Assembly: GCA_015351705.1 (NCBI GenBank)
Contig: JADIIM010000034.1
Location: forward strand, 1-64,000
Reading direction: 5' to 3'
From: Aeromicrobium sp.
Lineage (GTDB): Bacteria; Actinomycetota; Coriobacteriia; Anaerosomatales; Anaerosomataceae
Length of the DNA: 64,000 bases
Shown here piece after piece: positions 35,959 to 43,544 of the stretch; within the stretch, counting starts at the first letter, position 1, and each line of letters starts with the position of its first letter. Made by a program: the position numbers and the translations under genes. The notes under the pieces were generated by a model, which saw nothing but the letters and a program-made list of their open reading frames with translations, was not told where the DNA came from and searched no databases.

Positions 35959-36119
35959 TACCTGACCGCCACGCCGAGGCAGTAGGGCCAGATGATGAGC
36001 CCGAGCACCGCGGTCCAGAACGTCAGCTTGGCGTAGGCGATGGTGAACAGCCACCCGATGAACCAGATGATGCCCATGCCGGTGTCCACGCGTATCCTCT
36101 GCGTTCCTTGCCCTGCCAT
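35958..36119 (-). CDS. 53-residue membrane protein coupled to MFS exporter
   Basis: This short gene has a strong GGAGG five nt before its ATG. The product begins MAGQGTQRIRVDTGMG and contains one or two hydrophobic stretches (IIWFIGWLFTIAYAKL and WTAVLGLIIWPYCLGV). Its stop TAG overlaps the GTG start of the MFS gene, so it either opens ribosome access for the transporter, encodes a small partner subunit, or both. No family is recognised. Confidence 0.82.
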   Translation of the reverse strand: MAGQGTQRIRVDTGMGIIWFIGWLFTIAYAKLTFWTAVLGLIIWPYCLGVAVR

Positions 36120-36170
36120 CACAACCTCCTCAGTCCAGCGGCCGCCGGCCGCCGCCGTTGTCTGATCGTC

Positions 36171-36611
36171 TCACGCGCAGAAGACGCGGATGTTGTCGCC
36201 GTCGGCCGAGTGCACGTTGATCTCCATCTCGCGGAGACTCTGGATGAGCTCCTCGATGTCCTCCGGCTTCAGGTTGTTGAAGTCGATCGACATGCCGTGC
36301 TCACCCATCGACTCGCTGATCTGGTCCATCGCCTGCGGCGGGATCAATGACGTCAGCTTCAGGCCGGCGCGCAGCAGGCCGAGCGGCACCTTGACGTCCA
36401 CCGTGTCCTTACCCGTGACCTTCACGTACAGGAACTTCGGGGTGCCGGTGGCCGAAGGTCCGGTGGGCCAGTCGTCAGACGGCATCGGCTCGCGAGACGG
36501 CGTCGCCTCTGACGCCGGCGTGCCGAGCGAGTCCAGGAGCAGGTCGGCCTCCTCGGCGGTGATCTTGCCCTCGGCCAGCATGCCGAGGATGCGCTTGCGG
36601 TCTTCGCTCAT
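36171..36611 (-). CDS. SHOCT-like domain protein (DUF2089 operon)
   Basis: This encodes 146 residues. Residues 1-30 form a SHOCT-like helical hairpin (RKRILGMLAEGKITAEEADLL). A Pro/Ser-rich linker (about 31-56) leads to a C-terminal domain with FLYVKVTGKDTVDVKVPLGL and ELIQSLREMEINVHS, resembling the cytoplasmic domains of LiaX/YvlB-like envelope-stress proteins. It is the third gene of a minus-strand operon led by a DUF2089 regulator. Probably cytoplasmic; function inferred only from context. Confidence 0.82.
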   Translation of the reverse strand: MSEDRKRILGMLAEGKITAEEADLLLDSLGTPASEATPSREPMPSDDWPTGPSATGTPKFLYVKVTGKDTVDVKVPLGLLRAGLKLTSLIPPQAMDQISESMGEHGMSIDFNNLKPEDIEELIQSLREMEINVHSADGDNIRVFCA

Positions 36612-36630
36612 GGTGGTGACTTCCTTTCTG

Positions 36631-36921
36631 TCAGTAGATGTCGACTTTGACGAAGCTGTCTTCGGTCACCGCGTCCACATGGGTACCGCGGACCTCGGCA
36701 AGGACGCGCAGTGAGCCGAGAACGAGTCGCGTGTAGTGGTGGTACCGCGCGCCCGACGCAAGGAGCGCAAGATCGACGAGCAGCGTGACGATGAGCGTCA
36801 GCACGAGCAGCGGGAGCAGCAGCGGCCACAGCAGCACGATCGGCAGCCACAGGCGGAACCCTCTCGCGCCGGCCTCGCGAACGCGCACGCGGATCATGAG
36901 CGGGGGCAGGTAGGCGTTCAT
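36631..36921 (-). CDS. small membrane protein (DUF2089 operon)
   Basis: This encodes 96 residues. A basic N-terminus (MIRVRVREAGARGFRLW) is followed by one long or two short membrane helices (LPIVLLWPLLLPLLVLTLIV and TLLVDLALLASGA) and a soluble tail ending SFVKVDIY. The ATG overlaps the stop of the DUF2089 gene (ATGA). It probably works with the DUF2089 and SHOCT-like proteins in an envelope-related response. No precise family recognised. Confidence 0.8.
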   Translation of the reverse strand: MNAYLPPLMIRVRVREAGARGFRLWLPIVLLWPLLLPLLVLTLIVTLLVDLALLASGARYHHYTRLVLGSLRVLAEVRGTHVDAVTEDSFVKVDIY

Positions 36922-37289
36922 CGCCGCATCCTCTTCGCAGCTTCGCTCGCGCTGATCTCGCCACGCTCCAGCAGGTCCAGCACCTCATCGCGCGGCTCCG
37001 GTGTGGGCTCGATCTCGACCTCGACGAGCGCGAGGCGCGCGGCGATGCGGTTGAGCCGGTTCTTGATCGTGGGGTAGCTCACGCCGAACGCCTTCTCCAT
37101 CTGCTTGATCGAGCCGTGGGACCGCACGAACTCTCCGACGAAGACCTGGTCCTCATAGCGGAGCCGCGCCAGCGGCGGGAGGTCGAACTCGCCGTCGATG
37201 CCGATGTCCGTCTCCTTCAGGCGAATACCGGTGACGACGAAGTCGCGGTCTCCGGTGAGGTCGGTCAGGTCGTGCCAATCACGTGCCAT
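36918..37289 (-). CDS. DUF2089-family transcriptional regulator
   Basis: This encodes 123 residues. The central part is a helix-turn-helix (FVRSHGSIKQMEKAFGVSYP, then TIKNRLNRI) as in DUF2089 proteins. The last 28 residues (RDEVLDLLERGEISASEAAKRM) repeat the SHOCT-like hairpin seen at the start of the 36171-36611 product. Its N-terminus lacks the zinc ribbon found in longer members. AAGGGAG precedes the ATG at 37289. It heads the operon and probably binds the duplicated sites over its own promoter. Confidence 0.88.
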   Translation of the reverse strand: MARDWHDLTDLTGDRDFVVTGIRLKETDIGIDGEFDLPPLARLRYEDQVFVGEFVRSHGSIKQMEKAFGVSYPTIKNRLNRIAARLALVEVEIEPTPEPRDEVLDLLERGEISASEAAKRMRR

Positions 37290-37318
37290 GGTCTCACTCC
37301 CTTTCAGCAATCATGAGC

Positions 37319-37368
37319 ATAGTGTACCCAGAGATTGAGAAAGTCAAGCGTGAGATTGAGAAAATCAA
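37319..37368 (-). promoter_or_regulatory. DUF2089 operon promoter with tandem operator repeats
   Basis: On the minus strand TTGACT (37342-37347) and CACTAT (37319-37324) are 17 nt apart. Two 17-nt direct repeats with one mismatch lie at 37331-37347 and 37352-37368, exactly 21 bp apart (two helical turns), each holding TTGA-N5-TCAA dyad symmetry. One covers the -35 and spacer, the other lies just upstream. The stretch is markedly AT-rich. Autoregulation is inferred. Confidence 0.78.
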
Positions 37369-37448
37369 CTATTGCGTCGATCAGGGAACAGTTCTCGCGC
37401 GGAGCCCTGTTCGGGGACCAGTGACCTGCGGCAAGGGCGAGGCGCGGC

Positions 37449-38249
37449 CTACCAGCTGGTGGTATCGCTTTCTCGTGCGACCGGCAGCTCGAACCAGAAC
37501 GTAGAGCCGACGCCCATCGCGCTCTCGGCATGAAGTCGTCCGCCGAGTCGCTCGATGACGGCCCGGCTGATCGTGAGCCCGACTCCGGCGCCGGGACTCT
37601 TGGCGATGTCAGGCTGCGGCAGCTGGCGGAACTCATCGAAGATCCCGGGCAGGTTCCCCTCGGGGATGCCCCGGCCGTTGTCGGAGACGGCGAAGCGGAC
37701 GCGGTCTTCTCCGGCCGAGGCGCCGATAGTCACCGTTCCGCCGACGTCGGTGAACTTGATCGCGTTCCCGATCAGGCGGACGAGCGTCTGGCGCAGTCGC
37801 CGTGAGTCGGTCCGGAGGAGCGGGAGCCCGCCGCTGACCGTGCTCGACACCGTGACCCCCTTCTCGCGAGCGATCGGCGTCACCTGCTCGACGGCAGCGC
37901 CGACGACCTCGGCAGGATGCACGTGGTCATCGGATAGCCGGAGCGTGTCCGAGCGCAACGAGGCGAGATCAAGGATGTCCTGTGCCATCGCGTACAGGTA
38001 CCTTCCCGCGTCGCGGACGGCGGTCAGCTGCCTGCGCTGATCGTCGTTGAGGCCGTCGGCGAGGTCGAGCAGCAGCAGGTCGGAGAACCCGATGATGTGG
38101 TTCAAGGGGGTGTAGAACTCGTGGCTCATGGCCCCGAGGAAGTCGTCGCGAGAGCGTTGGCCCGCGACCAGCTCTTCCTCGAGCTGACGGATGCGAGCGA
38201 GCGACTCCTCGAGCTGGCGCCTGATGTGGGCGGTCTCGTCGTGCGTCAT
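37449..38249 (-). CDS. sensor histidine kinase, third gene of B12-light operon
   Basis: This encodes 266 residues, soluble. A short coiled-coil (RRQLEESLARIRQLEEELVA) precedes the HisKA domain whose H-box reads MSHEFYTPLNHIIGF instead of the usual SHELRTPLN. The ATPase domain has the N-box LIGNAIKFT, G1 DNGRGIPEG and G2 GAGVGLTIS. It has no sensor domain of its own, so input probably comes from the proteins encoded upstream. The ATG overlaps the preceding stop by four bases (ATGA). No adjacent response regulator; the nearest is at 21055-22017. Confidence 0.92.
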   Translation of the reverse strand: MTHDETAHIRRQLEESLARIRQLEEELVAGQRSRDDFLGAMSHEFYTPLNHIIGFSDLLLLDLADGLNDDQRRQLTAVRDAGRYLYAMAQDILDLASLRSDTLRLSDDHVHPAEVVGAAVEQVTPIAREKGVTVSSTVSGGLPLLRTDSRRLRQTLVRLIGNAIKFTDVGGTVTIGASAGEDRVRFAVSDNGRGIPEGNLPGIFDEFRQLPQPDIAKSPGAGVGLTISRAVIERLGGRLHAESAMGVGSTFWFELPVARESDTTSW

Positions 38250-39622
38250 CGGGGGTCGCTGGACCGCCGCGCGGTCTTGTCGGCGTACATGGCCTCGTCC
38301 GCTTCCGCGACGAGCCGGTGCAGGTCATCGAGACCGGCGGCCGTCCCGAGCGCAGTGCCGACCGACGCGACGAGCGGGCGACCGGCCGGGCCGACGGATC
38401 CGGAGAGCTCCGTGCGCAGGCGTTCGACCAAGGCGGCGAGGCCCGTCTGAGCGCCCTCCGTCATCAGGACCACGAACTCGTCACCGCCGATGCGCGCGAT
38501 GATGTCCGAGCGTCTGGCGCAACGGCGAAGCGTGTCCGCGAAGATTCGAAGCACCTCGTCGCCTGCTGCGTGTCCAAGCTCATCGTTGACTGCCTTGAAC
38601 CCGTCAAGGTCGGTGAACAGGACGCCAGATGGCTCATCGGCCCGCGCCGCGCGCTCGAGTGCGACCGTCGCAAGGAACTCGAATCCCCGTTTGTTGTTAA
38701 GCCCGGTGAGCTGGTCCTCGAGTGCGAGCTCGCGTAGGCGTTCTGTCGCCGCGCGTTGCTCGGTCACATCTTCCGCGGCTCCGATGATCTGCGACACGCG
38801 CCCGTCCGGGAGTCGTGCGAACACGGTCTCCCGCGTATGAAGGATGCGCCAGGTGCCGTCGGCGGCCCGCGCACGGATGTCCCATTCCACCAGGTCGTCG
38901 TCGGCCGCGTCCGCGATCTCAAGGAGCGTCCGCTCGCGCAGACGTCGTGACGGCTCATCCAGGTAGGACTCGAACAGGTCGCGAAACGCGTCGGCTCCGG
39001 TGGCCTGCGTGTAGCCGAGTATGTTCTGTACGCCTCGGCTCGCGAAGACCACGCTGTGCGAGGGGAGGTCGAAGATGTAGATGATCGTGGGCGCGATGTC
39101 GATGATGCTGTTGACCAGGCGACGGCTGCGCTCCAGCTCAGCGTTCTTGCGTGCGAGCTCGCGCTGAAGGCCCACGAGTTCGTTGTTGAGCCTGCTCAAG
39201 TGCGTCAACTCGTCGGGCGTGTCGGAGGTCGCCCCGCCGGCCTGCTGCGCCTTGTGCATCCCGCGAACGTGCGTGACGAGCTCCGAGTTGATGCGGACGA
39301 CCTCGGCGAGCATCTCGAGCGCCTCGGTGTCCGACGGCGAGCCGATCACGAGGACGCCCGAGCTGGTGACGACAGCGTTGAGATTGACTCCCAGCGGCAC
39401 GTGGCAGGCATCGATCGTGATCGCCCACCCGAATGCGCTTCCTTCTGTCCGGAGCGCCTCGAAGAGGAGCCGCGTCTTGTCCGCATCGCTCGCGACCGCG
39501 AGGTCGGAAAGGTGGGTGCCCGCCGAGAGGGTCGGCGTTGCGCACAGGTTGTCCACCAGCACATCGTCGATGCGCCCAGTCTCGTCGCAGACGACGACGA
39601 ACCCGGAGTTGCGTGCAGGCAT
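38246..39622 (-). CDS. PAS-GGDEF diguanylate cyclase, second gene of B12-light operon
   Basis: This encodes 458 residues, soluble. Residues 1-120 form an unrecognised PAS-sized domain (SGFVVVCDETGRIDDVLVDN...). A coiled coil (about 137-168) leads to a PAS domain (170-290, IYIFDLPSHSVVFASRGVQN). The GGDEF domain (295-455) has the metal site FTDLDGF, intact GGDEF at 379-383 and an inhibitory RxxD at 370-373. It should synthesise c-di-GMP under control of its N-terminal domains. It starts 12 nt after the B12-binding gene and overlaps the kinase gene. Confidence 0.93.
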   Translation of the reverse strand: MPARNSGFVVVCDETGRIDDVLVDNLCATPTLSAGTHLSDLAVASDADKTRLLFEALRTEGSAFGWAITIDACHVPLGVNLNAVVTSSGVLVIGSPSDTEALEMLAEVVRINSELVTHVRGMHKAQQAGGATSDTPDELTHLSRLNNELVGLQRELARKNAELERSRRLVNSIIDIAPTIIYIFDLPSHSVVFASRGVQNILGYTQATGADAFRDLFESYLDEPSRRLRERTLLEIADAADDDLVEWDIRARAADGTWRILHTRETVFARLPDGRVSQIIGAAEDVTEQRAATERLRELALEDQLTGLNNKRGFEFLATVALERAARADEPSGVLFTDLDGFKAVNDELGHAAGDEVLRIFADTLRRCARRSDIIARIGGDEFVVLMTEGAQTGLAALVERLRTELSGSVGPAGRPLVASVGTALGTAAGLDDLHRLVAEADEAMYADKTARRSSDPR

Positions 39623-39634
39623 GTGCGCTCCTGT

Positions 39635-40693
39635 CTACGTGCCGACCAGCGTGGCCGCGGTCTCGACCGCCCTCCGGGCATCGGGCGCGTAGGCATCGGC
39701 CCCCACTCGCTCGAAAAGGCCGGGCGCCAGGTTGAACGGGTAGCCGCCGACGATGATCGGCACCCCGGCGATCCGCTCGTCGGCCTTGAGGGCTCCGACG
39801 ACAGCGGCGACCTCGGGCACGTGGTAGGGCATCGTGGCCGAGAGTGCGATGACGTCGGCCTTGCGCTGTGCTGCGGCATCGACGATCGTCGCGGTGGGGG
39901 TGTTCGCGCCGATGAAGTGCGTGTCCCATCCCGCCATCTCGAAGTGGTCGGTCACCATCCGCAGCCCCAACTCGTGGAGCTCGTCGCCGACACACGCTGC
40001 CACCAGGACGCCCTCGGTATGCTCGCCCGTGAACATGTAGCGGTACAACTGCGCCATCACCATCTGGGTGACGGCGGTCGCGTAGTGCTCCTGGGCGACG
40101 GTGATCTTGTTGAGATGCCAGAGCCTGCCGAGCTCGAGTTGCGCTCGCTCAAGCACGTGGCGGTACACATCACCGATGGCAACACCCCCCTCGACCGCGT
40201 CGATGATCGCCTGCACCGCGGTGGTGCGGTCTCCGCCGAGCACCGCACCCAGATAGCGGACGGCCAGGCCGGCCAGCGGCTGAGCCGGGTCCATGTTCGA
40301 CGGTGGCTCGCCCGAGAGCCCGTCGAGCCTGCCGAGAGACGTGTCGATGACGGATGCGGCGTCGTGCGCTACTGCCGGGGTCACCACGTCGCCGACCGCG
40401 TCCCTGACGTCGGCGAGGCTGCCGGTGAGCCACTCCACGGGAAGGCCGAGGTTCTCGAACAGCACGCGTACCCAGCGCACGTAGTCGTCGAAGATGATCT
40501 GCTCATCGGCCCACAGCGCCGTGGCCACGAAGCTCACGTGGTAGCCCGTGTCCTTGATCGTGTTCTGCATCTGTGACGCAGAGAAGGAGTCGAACAGCCC
40601 GGGCCATCGATGGTTCTGCCGGTCCAGGGCGGCGCGCACGATCGGGTCTACGTTCGCCCGCAGTTCCTCGGCAGCGTGCCTCCGTGCATCCAT
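39635..40693 (-). CDS. CarH-like cobalamin-binding photosensor protein without DNA-binding domain
   Basis: This encodes 352 residues. Residues 1-120 are an unassigned helical domain (DTGYHVSFVATALWADEQI). Residues 135-220 are a B12-binding four-helix cap, and 226-350 a Rossmann-like B12 domain with VAACVGDELHELGLRMV (H240, likely lower cobalt ligand) and the glycine-rich GGYPFN. The cap carries W192-H193-x8-E202-H203, the Wx9EH pattern of CarH/LitR photoreceptors in which Trp caps the adenosyl group and the adjacent His binds cobalt after light. Metabolic B12 proteins normally lack it. It leads an operon with a cyclase and a kinase. Confidence 0.9.
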   Translation of the reverse strand: MDARRHAAEELRANVDPIVRAALDRQNHRWPGLFDSFSASQMQNTIKDTGYHVSFVATALWADEQIIFDDYVRWVRVLFENLGLPVEWLTGSLADVRDAVGDVVTPAVAHDAASVIDTSLGRLDGLSGEPPSNMDPAQPLAGLAVRYLGAVLGGDRTTAVQAIIDAVEGGVAIGDVYRHVLERAQLELGRLWHLNKITVAQEHYATAVTQMVMAQLYRYMFTGEHTEGVLVAACVGDELHELGLRMVTDHFEMAGWDTHFIGANTPTATIVDAAAQRKADVIALSATMPYHVPEVAAVVGALKADERIAGVPIIVGGYPFNLAPGLFERVGADAYAPDARRAVETAATLVGT

Positions 40694-40838
40694 GGGTGCC
40701 TCCGGTCGGCGTTTGTGATCTTGCGGCTATGGTACCCGTTCGGACACACGGCAGCGTCGCTCGAGTACCGCGGGGCCCTTGGTGAGCGATTTGCTACGAT
40801 GACCGCTGATCCGCACGCCCGATGCGAGATGAGATGCC

Positions 40839-41111
40839 GTGACGCGCGCGCTGTCCAAGACACCTCTGCTGGTCATAGCCGTTCTGGCCGTCAGCCTGAT
40901 CGCCCTGCAGTGTCCTGTGCCTACGTGCACCGGGTGTGCGGGTGATGAGGTCGTCGTGAAGCAGGCGGGCGTCGTGTCGTTCGCCACCGCGTTCGCCGCC
41001 ATCACTTCCGCAGTCCAGCTCGCGGACGCGGGACGCTTGTCGCTCGCTGTGTCAGCCACGCCGGACGTGTCCAGCGATCTGGCGTTCATGTGCTCTCGCT
41101 TGATCATCTGA
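40839..41111 (+). CDS. small exported or membrane-anchored cysteine-containing protein
   Basis: This encodes 90 residues from a GTG start. A hydrophobic N-terminal helix (LLVIAVLAVSLIALQ) is followed by CPVPTCTGCAGD, three closely spaced cysteines that would face outside, and a second moderately hydrophobic stretch (VVSFATAFAAITSAVQLADA). The RBS is weak. It is divergent from the B12 operon and lies 140 nt before a lipoprotein/ABC cluster. No family recognised; whether it belongs to either neighbour is unclear. Confidence 0.6.
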   Translation: MTRALSKTPLLVIAVLAVSLIALQCPVPTCTGCAGDEVVVKQAGVVSFATAFAAITSAVQLADAGRLSLAVSATPDVSSDLAFMCSRLII

Positions 41112-41251
41112 GATGACGAGGCCGCTGTACGGCCTGATGATCATCGTCCCTGCTCGGCGCGAGCTCCGTTCGCGCACCGCTTGCCGCTTGCGGTGAGGCG
41201 GTGCGCGGCGCTACGCGGAGCACCCGCGCCCCTTCGACAAGGAGCACCCTC

Positions 41252-41695
41252 ATGTCAACAGTCCTCACGCGCGCAACGCGCGTCATCGCGGTCGCCGCAT
41301 CGGCCGTCGCTCTCATCCTGACCATAGGCTGTGGTGGCGGAGCCGACGCCATCGGGGTCAACGCTCTCGCGGCCGACCCCATGGCCTTCTCGGGCACCGT
41401 CACGGTCAAAGGCGTCGTCCAGGACGTCGACGCCGCGGGCCAGTTCGTCGTGATCATCGACGAAGACGAGTACGCGACGTGCGGCCTCTATCCATGCGCC
41501 GGTGCGGGCATCGTGCCGCTGCACGTGCCCGTCGACGGCTCGTCGTCATCGGCAGGCACGGTCTACAGCGGGAGCATGCCGAACATCGAGGACTTCGTTG
41601 TGGTGGTGGGCGAAGTGAAGTCCCTTCCGCAGGGACTCGTCTTCGACGTCCATCGCATGGAGCGCGGTGGCGCCACGCTCCTCGCCCGGCAGTAG
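41252..41695 (+). CDS. lipoprotein with OB-fold-like domain, ABC cluster
   Basis: This encodes 147 residues. The signal ASAVALILTIGC has a lipobox and is followed by GGGAD. The mature part (MAFSGTVTVKGVVQDVDAAG, FVVIIDEDEYATC, VVVVGEVKSLPQGLVFDV) has the strand pattern of a small OB-fold. AAGGAG lies seven nt before the ATG at 41252. It ends nine nt before an FtsX-type permease gene, so it is probably the extracytoplasmic partner of that ABC system. Confidence 0.83.
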   Translation: MSTVLTRATRVIAVAASAVALILTIGCGGGADAIGVNALAADPMAFSGTVTVKGVVQDVDAAGQFVVIIDEDEYATCGLYPCAGAGIVPLHVPVDGSSSSAGTVYSGSMPNIEDFVVVVGEVKSLPQGLVFDVHRMERGGATLLARQ

Positions 41696-41704
41696 GGGCG
41701 GAGC

Positions 41705-42865
41705 ATGAACGACTACCGTCTTGTCCTGCGGAACCTCTTCGGCAGCCGCAGTAGGTTCGCGCTCACGCTCACCGGCATTACCGTCGGTATCACCGCGCTG
41801 GTGGTGATGATGAGCCTCGGCGGCGGCCTGCGGGCGCAGATCGAGCGGCAGGCCACGGACCTCGGCGCCAACCTGATCGTCACCCCGAAGGGCTGGTGCG
41901 CCTACGAGCAGGTCAAGGTGCTCTCGGGCAATCAGCTCCCCGACGCCATCCCGCCTGATGAAGTGGCGGCGATCGAGGCCATCGACGGCGTGACGGTCCT
42001 GCCGTACCTCACCGTGGGGTCGGCCATCGACAACGAGCCGGTGCCGGTCACCGGCGTACGCGTGGCCGAGACCGTCGCCGCCAAGCGCTGGTCCGTGGCC
42101 GAAGGCGAGATCCCTGCCGCGGGCGAGCATGGCGTACTGGCCGGCGCGGCCATCGCCGAGTCGTTCGCCCTGGCGCCGGGCGACTCGCTCACGCTGCGTG
42201 GCACCCCGTTCACCGTGCGCGGCGTCATGGCGTCCACCGGGACCGGCGACGATGGTGTGCTCTTCATCCCGCTCGATGTGGCGCAGGAGGTGTACGAGAC
42301 CAGCGGCCGGGTGTCGTTCCTGGCCGTCAGCGTGGCGGACCTGAGCGCGGTCGATCTGTACGCGCAGCGCATCACCGACGCCGCCAACGTCGCGGTCATC
42401 TCCGACCGGCAGCTGCTGGCGTCGGTGCTGAGCGTCGTGGACAGTGTCGGCACGACGCTCACCGTGATCGCCGCGGTCGCCGTGCTCACGGCGGCGTTCG
42501 GCATCATCAACACGATGCTGATGGCAACGCTCGAGCGTCGCAGGGAGATCGGCATCCTCAAGTCACTCGGCAGCACCAACGCTCGTGTCTTCCGGGTGTT
42601 CATGCTCGAGGCGGCCGCCTACGGGGTGATCGGTGGCGTGGTCGGCCTGGTGGTCGGCACCGCCGCATCCCACATCATCACGCCGCTGATCGCGGCGAAC
42701 GAGTTCACGGCCTTCGTCGGCGGCGCGCGTGTCTCGGCGCTGCCACCGCTTTCAGACATGTTGGCGATCCTGATCGGCGCCGTGGCCGTGTCGACGGCCT
42801 CGGGCCTGTATCCCGCCTGGCGCGCAGCGCGCCTGGCGCCTGTGGAGGCGATCAGCTATGAGTGA
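41705..42865 (+). CDS. MacB/FtsX-type ABC transporter permease
   Basis: This encodes 386 residues. An N-terminal membrane helix (FALTLTGITVGITALVVMMS), a large extracytoplasmic MacB-PCD-like domain (about 45-245) and three C-terminal helices with the FtsX region (RRREIGILKSLGSTNARVFR after the second helix) define the type VII ABC exporter/mechanotransmission family. Such permeases extrude or extract substrates outside the membrane without a channel. The stop overlaps the ATPase gene by eight bases. Confidence 0.93.
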   Translation: MNDYRLVLRNLFGSRSRFALTLTGITVGITALVVMMSLGGGLRAQIERQATDLGANLIVTPKGWCAYEQVKVLSGNQLPDAIPPDEVAAIEAIDGVTVLPYLTVGSAIDNEPVPVTGVRVAETVAAKRWSVAEGEIPAAGEHGVLAGAAIAESFALAPGDSLTLRGTPFTVRGVMASTGTGDDGVLFIPLDVAQEVYETSGRVSFLAVSVADLSAVDLYAQRITDAANVAVISDRQLLASVLSVVDSVGTTLTVIAAVAVLTAAFGIINTMLMATLERRREIGILKSLGSTNARVFRVFMLEAAAYGVIGGVVGLVVGTAASHIITPLIAANEFTAFVGGARVSALPPLSDMLAILIGAVAVSTASGLYPAWRAARLAPVEAISYE

Positions 42866-43526
42866 TGCGCTCATCGTGCGTGGCGTTCACAAGACCTACA
42901 ACGGGAGGAGTGTGCCCACGCCCGCGCTCCGGGGCGTCGACCTTGAGATCGAGGCGGGTACGTTCACGTGCATCGTCGGGCCGTCGGGCCACGGGAAGAG
43001 CACACTGCTCCACCTGCTGGGCGGACTCGACAGGCCCTCGGCCGGTGCGGTGCATGCGTTCGGGGAGGACCTGTCGAAGATGTCCGACGCCCGGCTGGCC
43101 CGCTTCCGCGCCGAGCGCGTCGGCTTCGTATTCCAGTTCTTCAACCTGCTCAAAGGGCTCGATGTGACCGAGAACGTGTCGATGCCGATGATGCTCGCGG
43201 GGCGCTCTCCTCGCGAGCAGCGCGACCGCGCGGCGGACCTGCTGGCGTCGGTGGGACTCTCGGAGAAGGCGCACGCGCGTCCGTCCGAGCTGTCAGGCGG
43301 TCAGATGCAGCGGGTGGCCATCGCGCGGGCGCTCGCGAACGACCCCGAGGCGCTGATGCTTGACGAGCCCACCGGCAACCTGGACTCTGTCTCGGAAGCC
43401 GAGGTGCTCGCGATCCTGGACGAGCTTCACTCGGCGGGCAGGACGATCGTGATGGTCACCCACAGTCCCGAGATCGCGGCGCGAGCCGAGCGGGTGGTGG
43501 AGGTGCGCGACGGCCTGATCGCCTGA
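42858..43526 (+). CDS. LolD/MacB-type ABC transporter ATP-binding protein
   Basis: This encodes 222 residues. Walker A reads GPSGHGKST (His in a variable position), Q-loop FVFQFFNLLKGLDV, signature [15 protein letters not shown] and Walker B LMLDEPTGNLD. It powers the MacB/FtsX-type permease encoded just upstream, overlapping it by eight bases. The complex with the lipoprotein of 41252-41695 likely handles a lipoprotein, peptide or envelope substrate. Confidence 0.95.
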   Translation: MSDALIVRGVHKTYNGRSVPTPALRGVDLEIEAGTFTCIVGPSGHGKSTLLHLLGGLDRPSAGAVHAFGEDLSKMSDARLARFRAERVGFVFQFFNLLKGLDVTENVSMPMMLAGRSPREQRDRAADLLASVGLSEKAHARPSELSGGQMQRVAIARALANDPEALMLDEPTGNLDSVSEAEVLAILDELHSAGRTIVMVTHSPEIAARAERVVEVRDGLIA

Positions 43527-43544
43527 GACGATGGGGGCCGGTTC

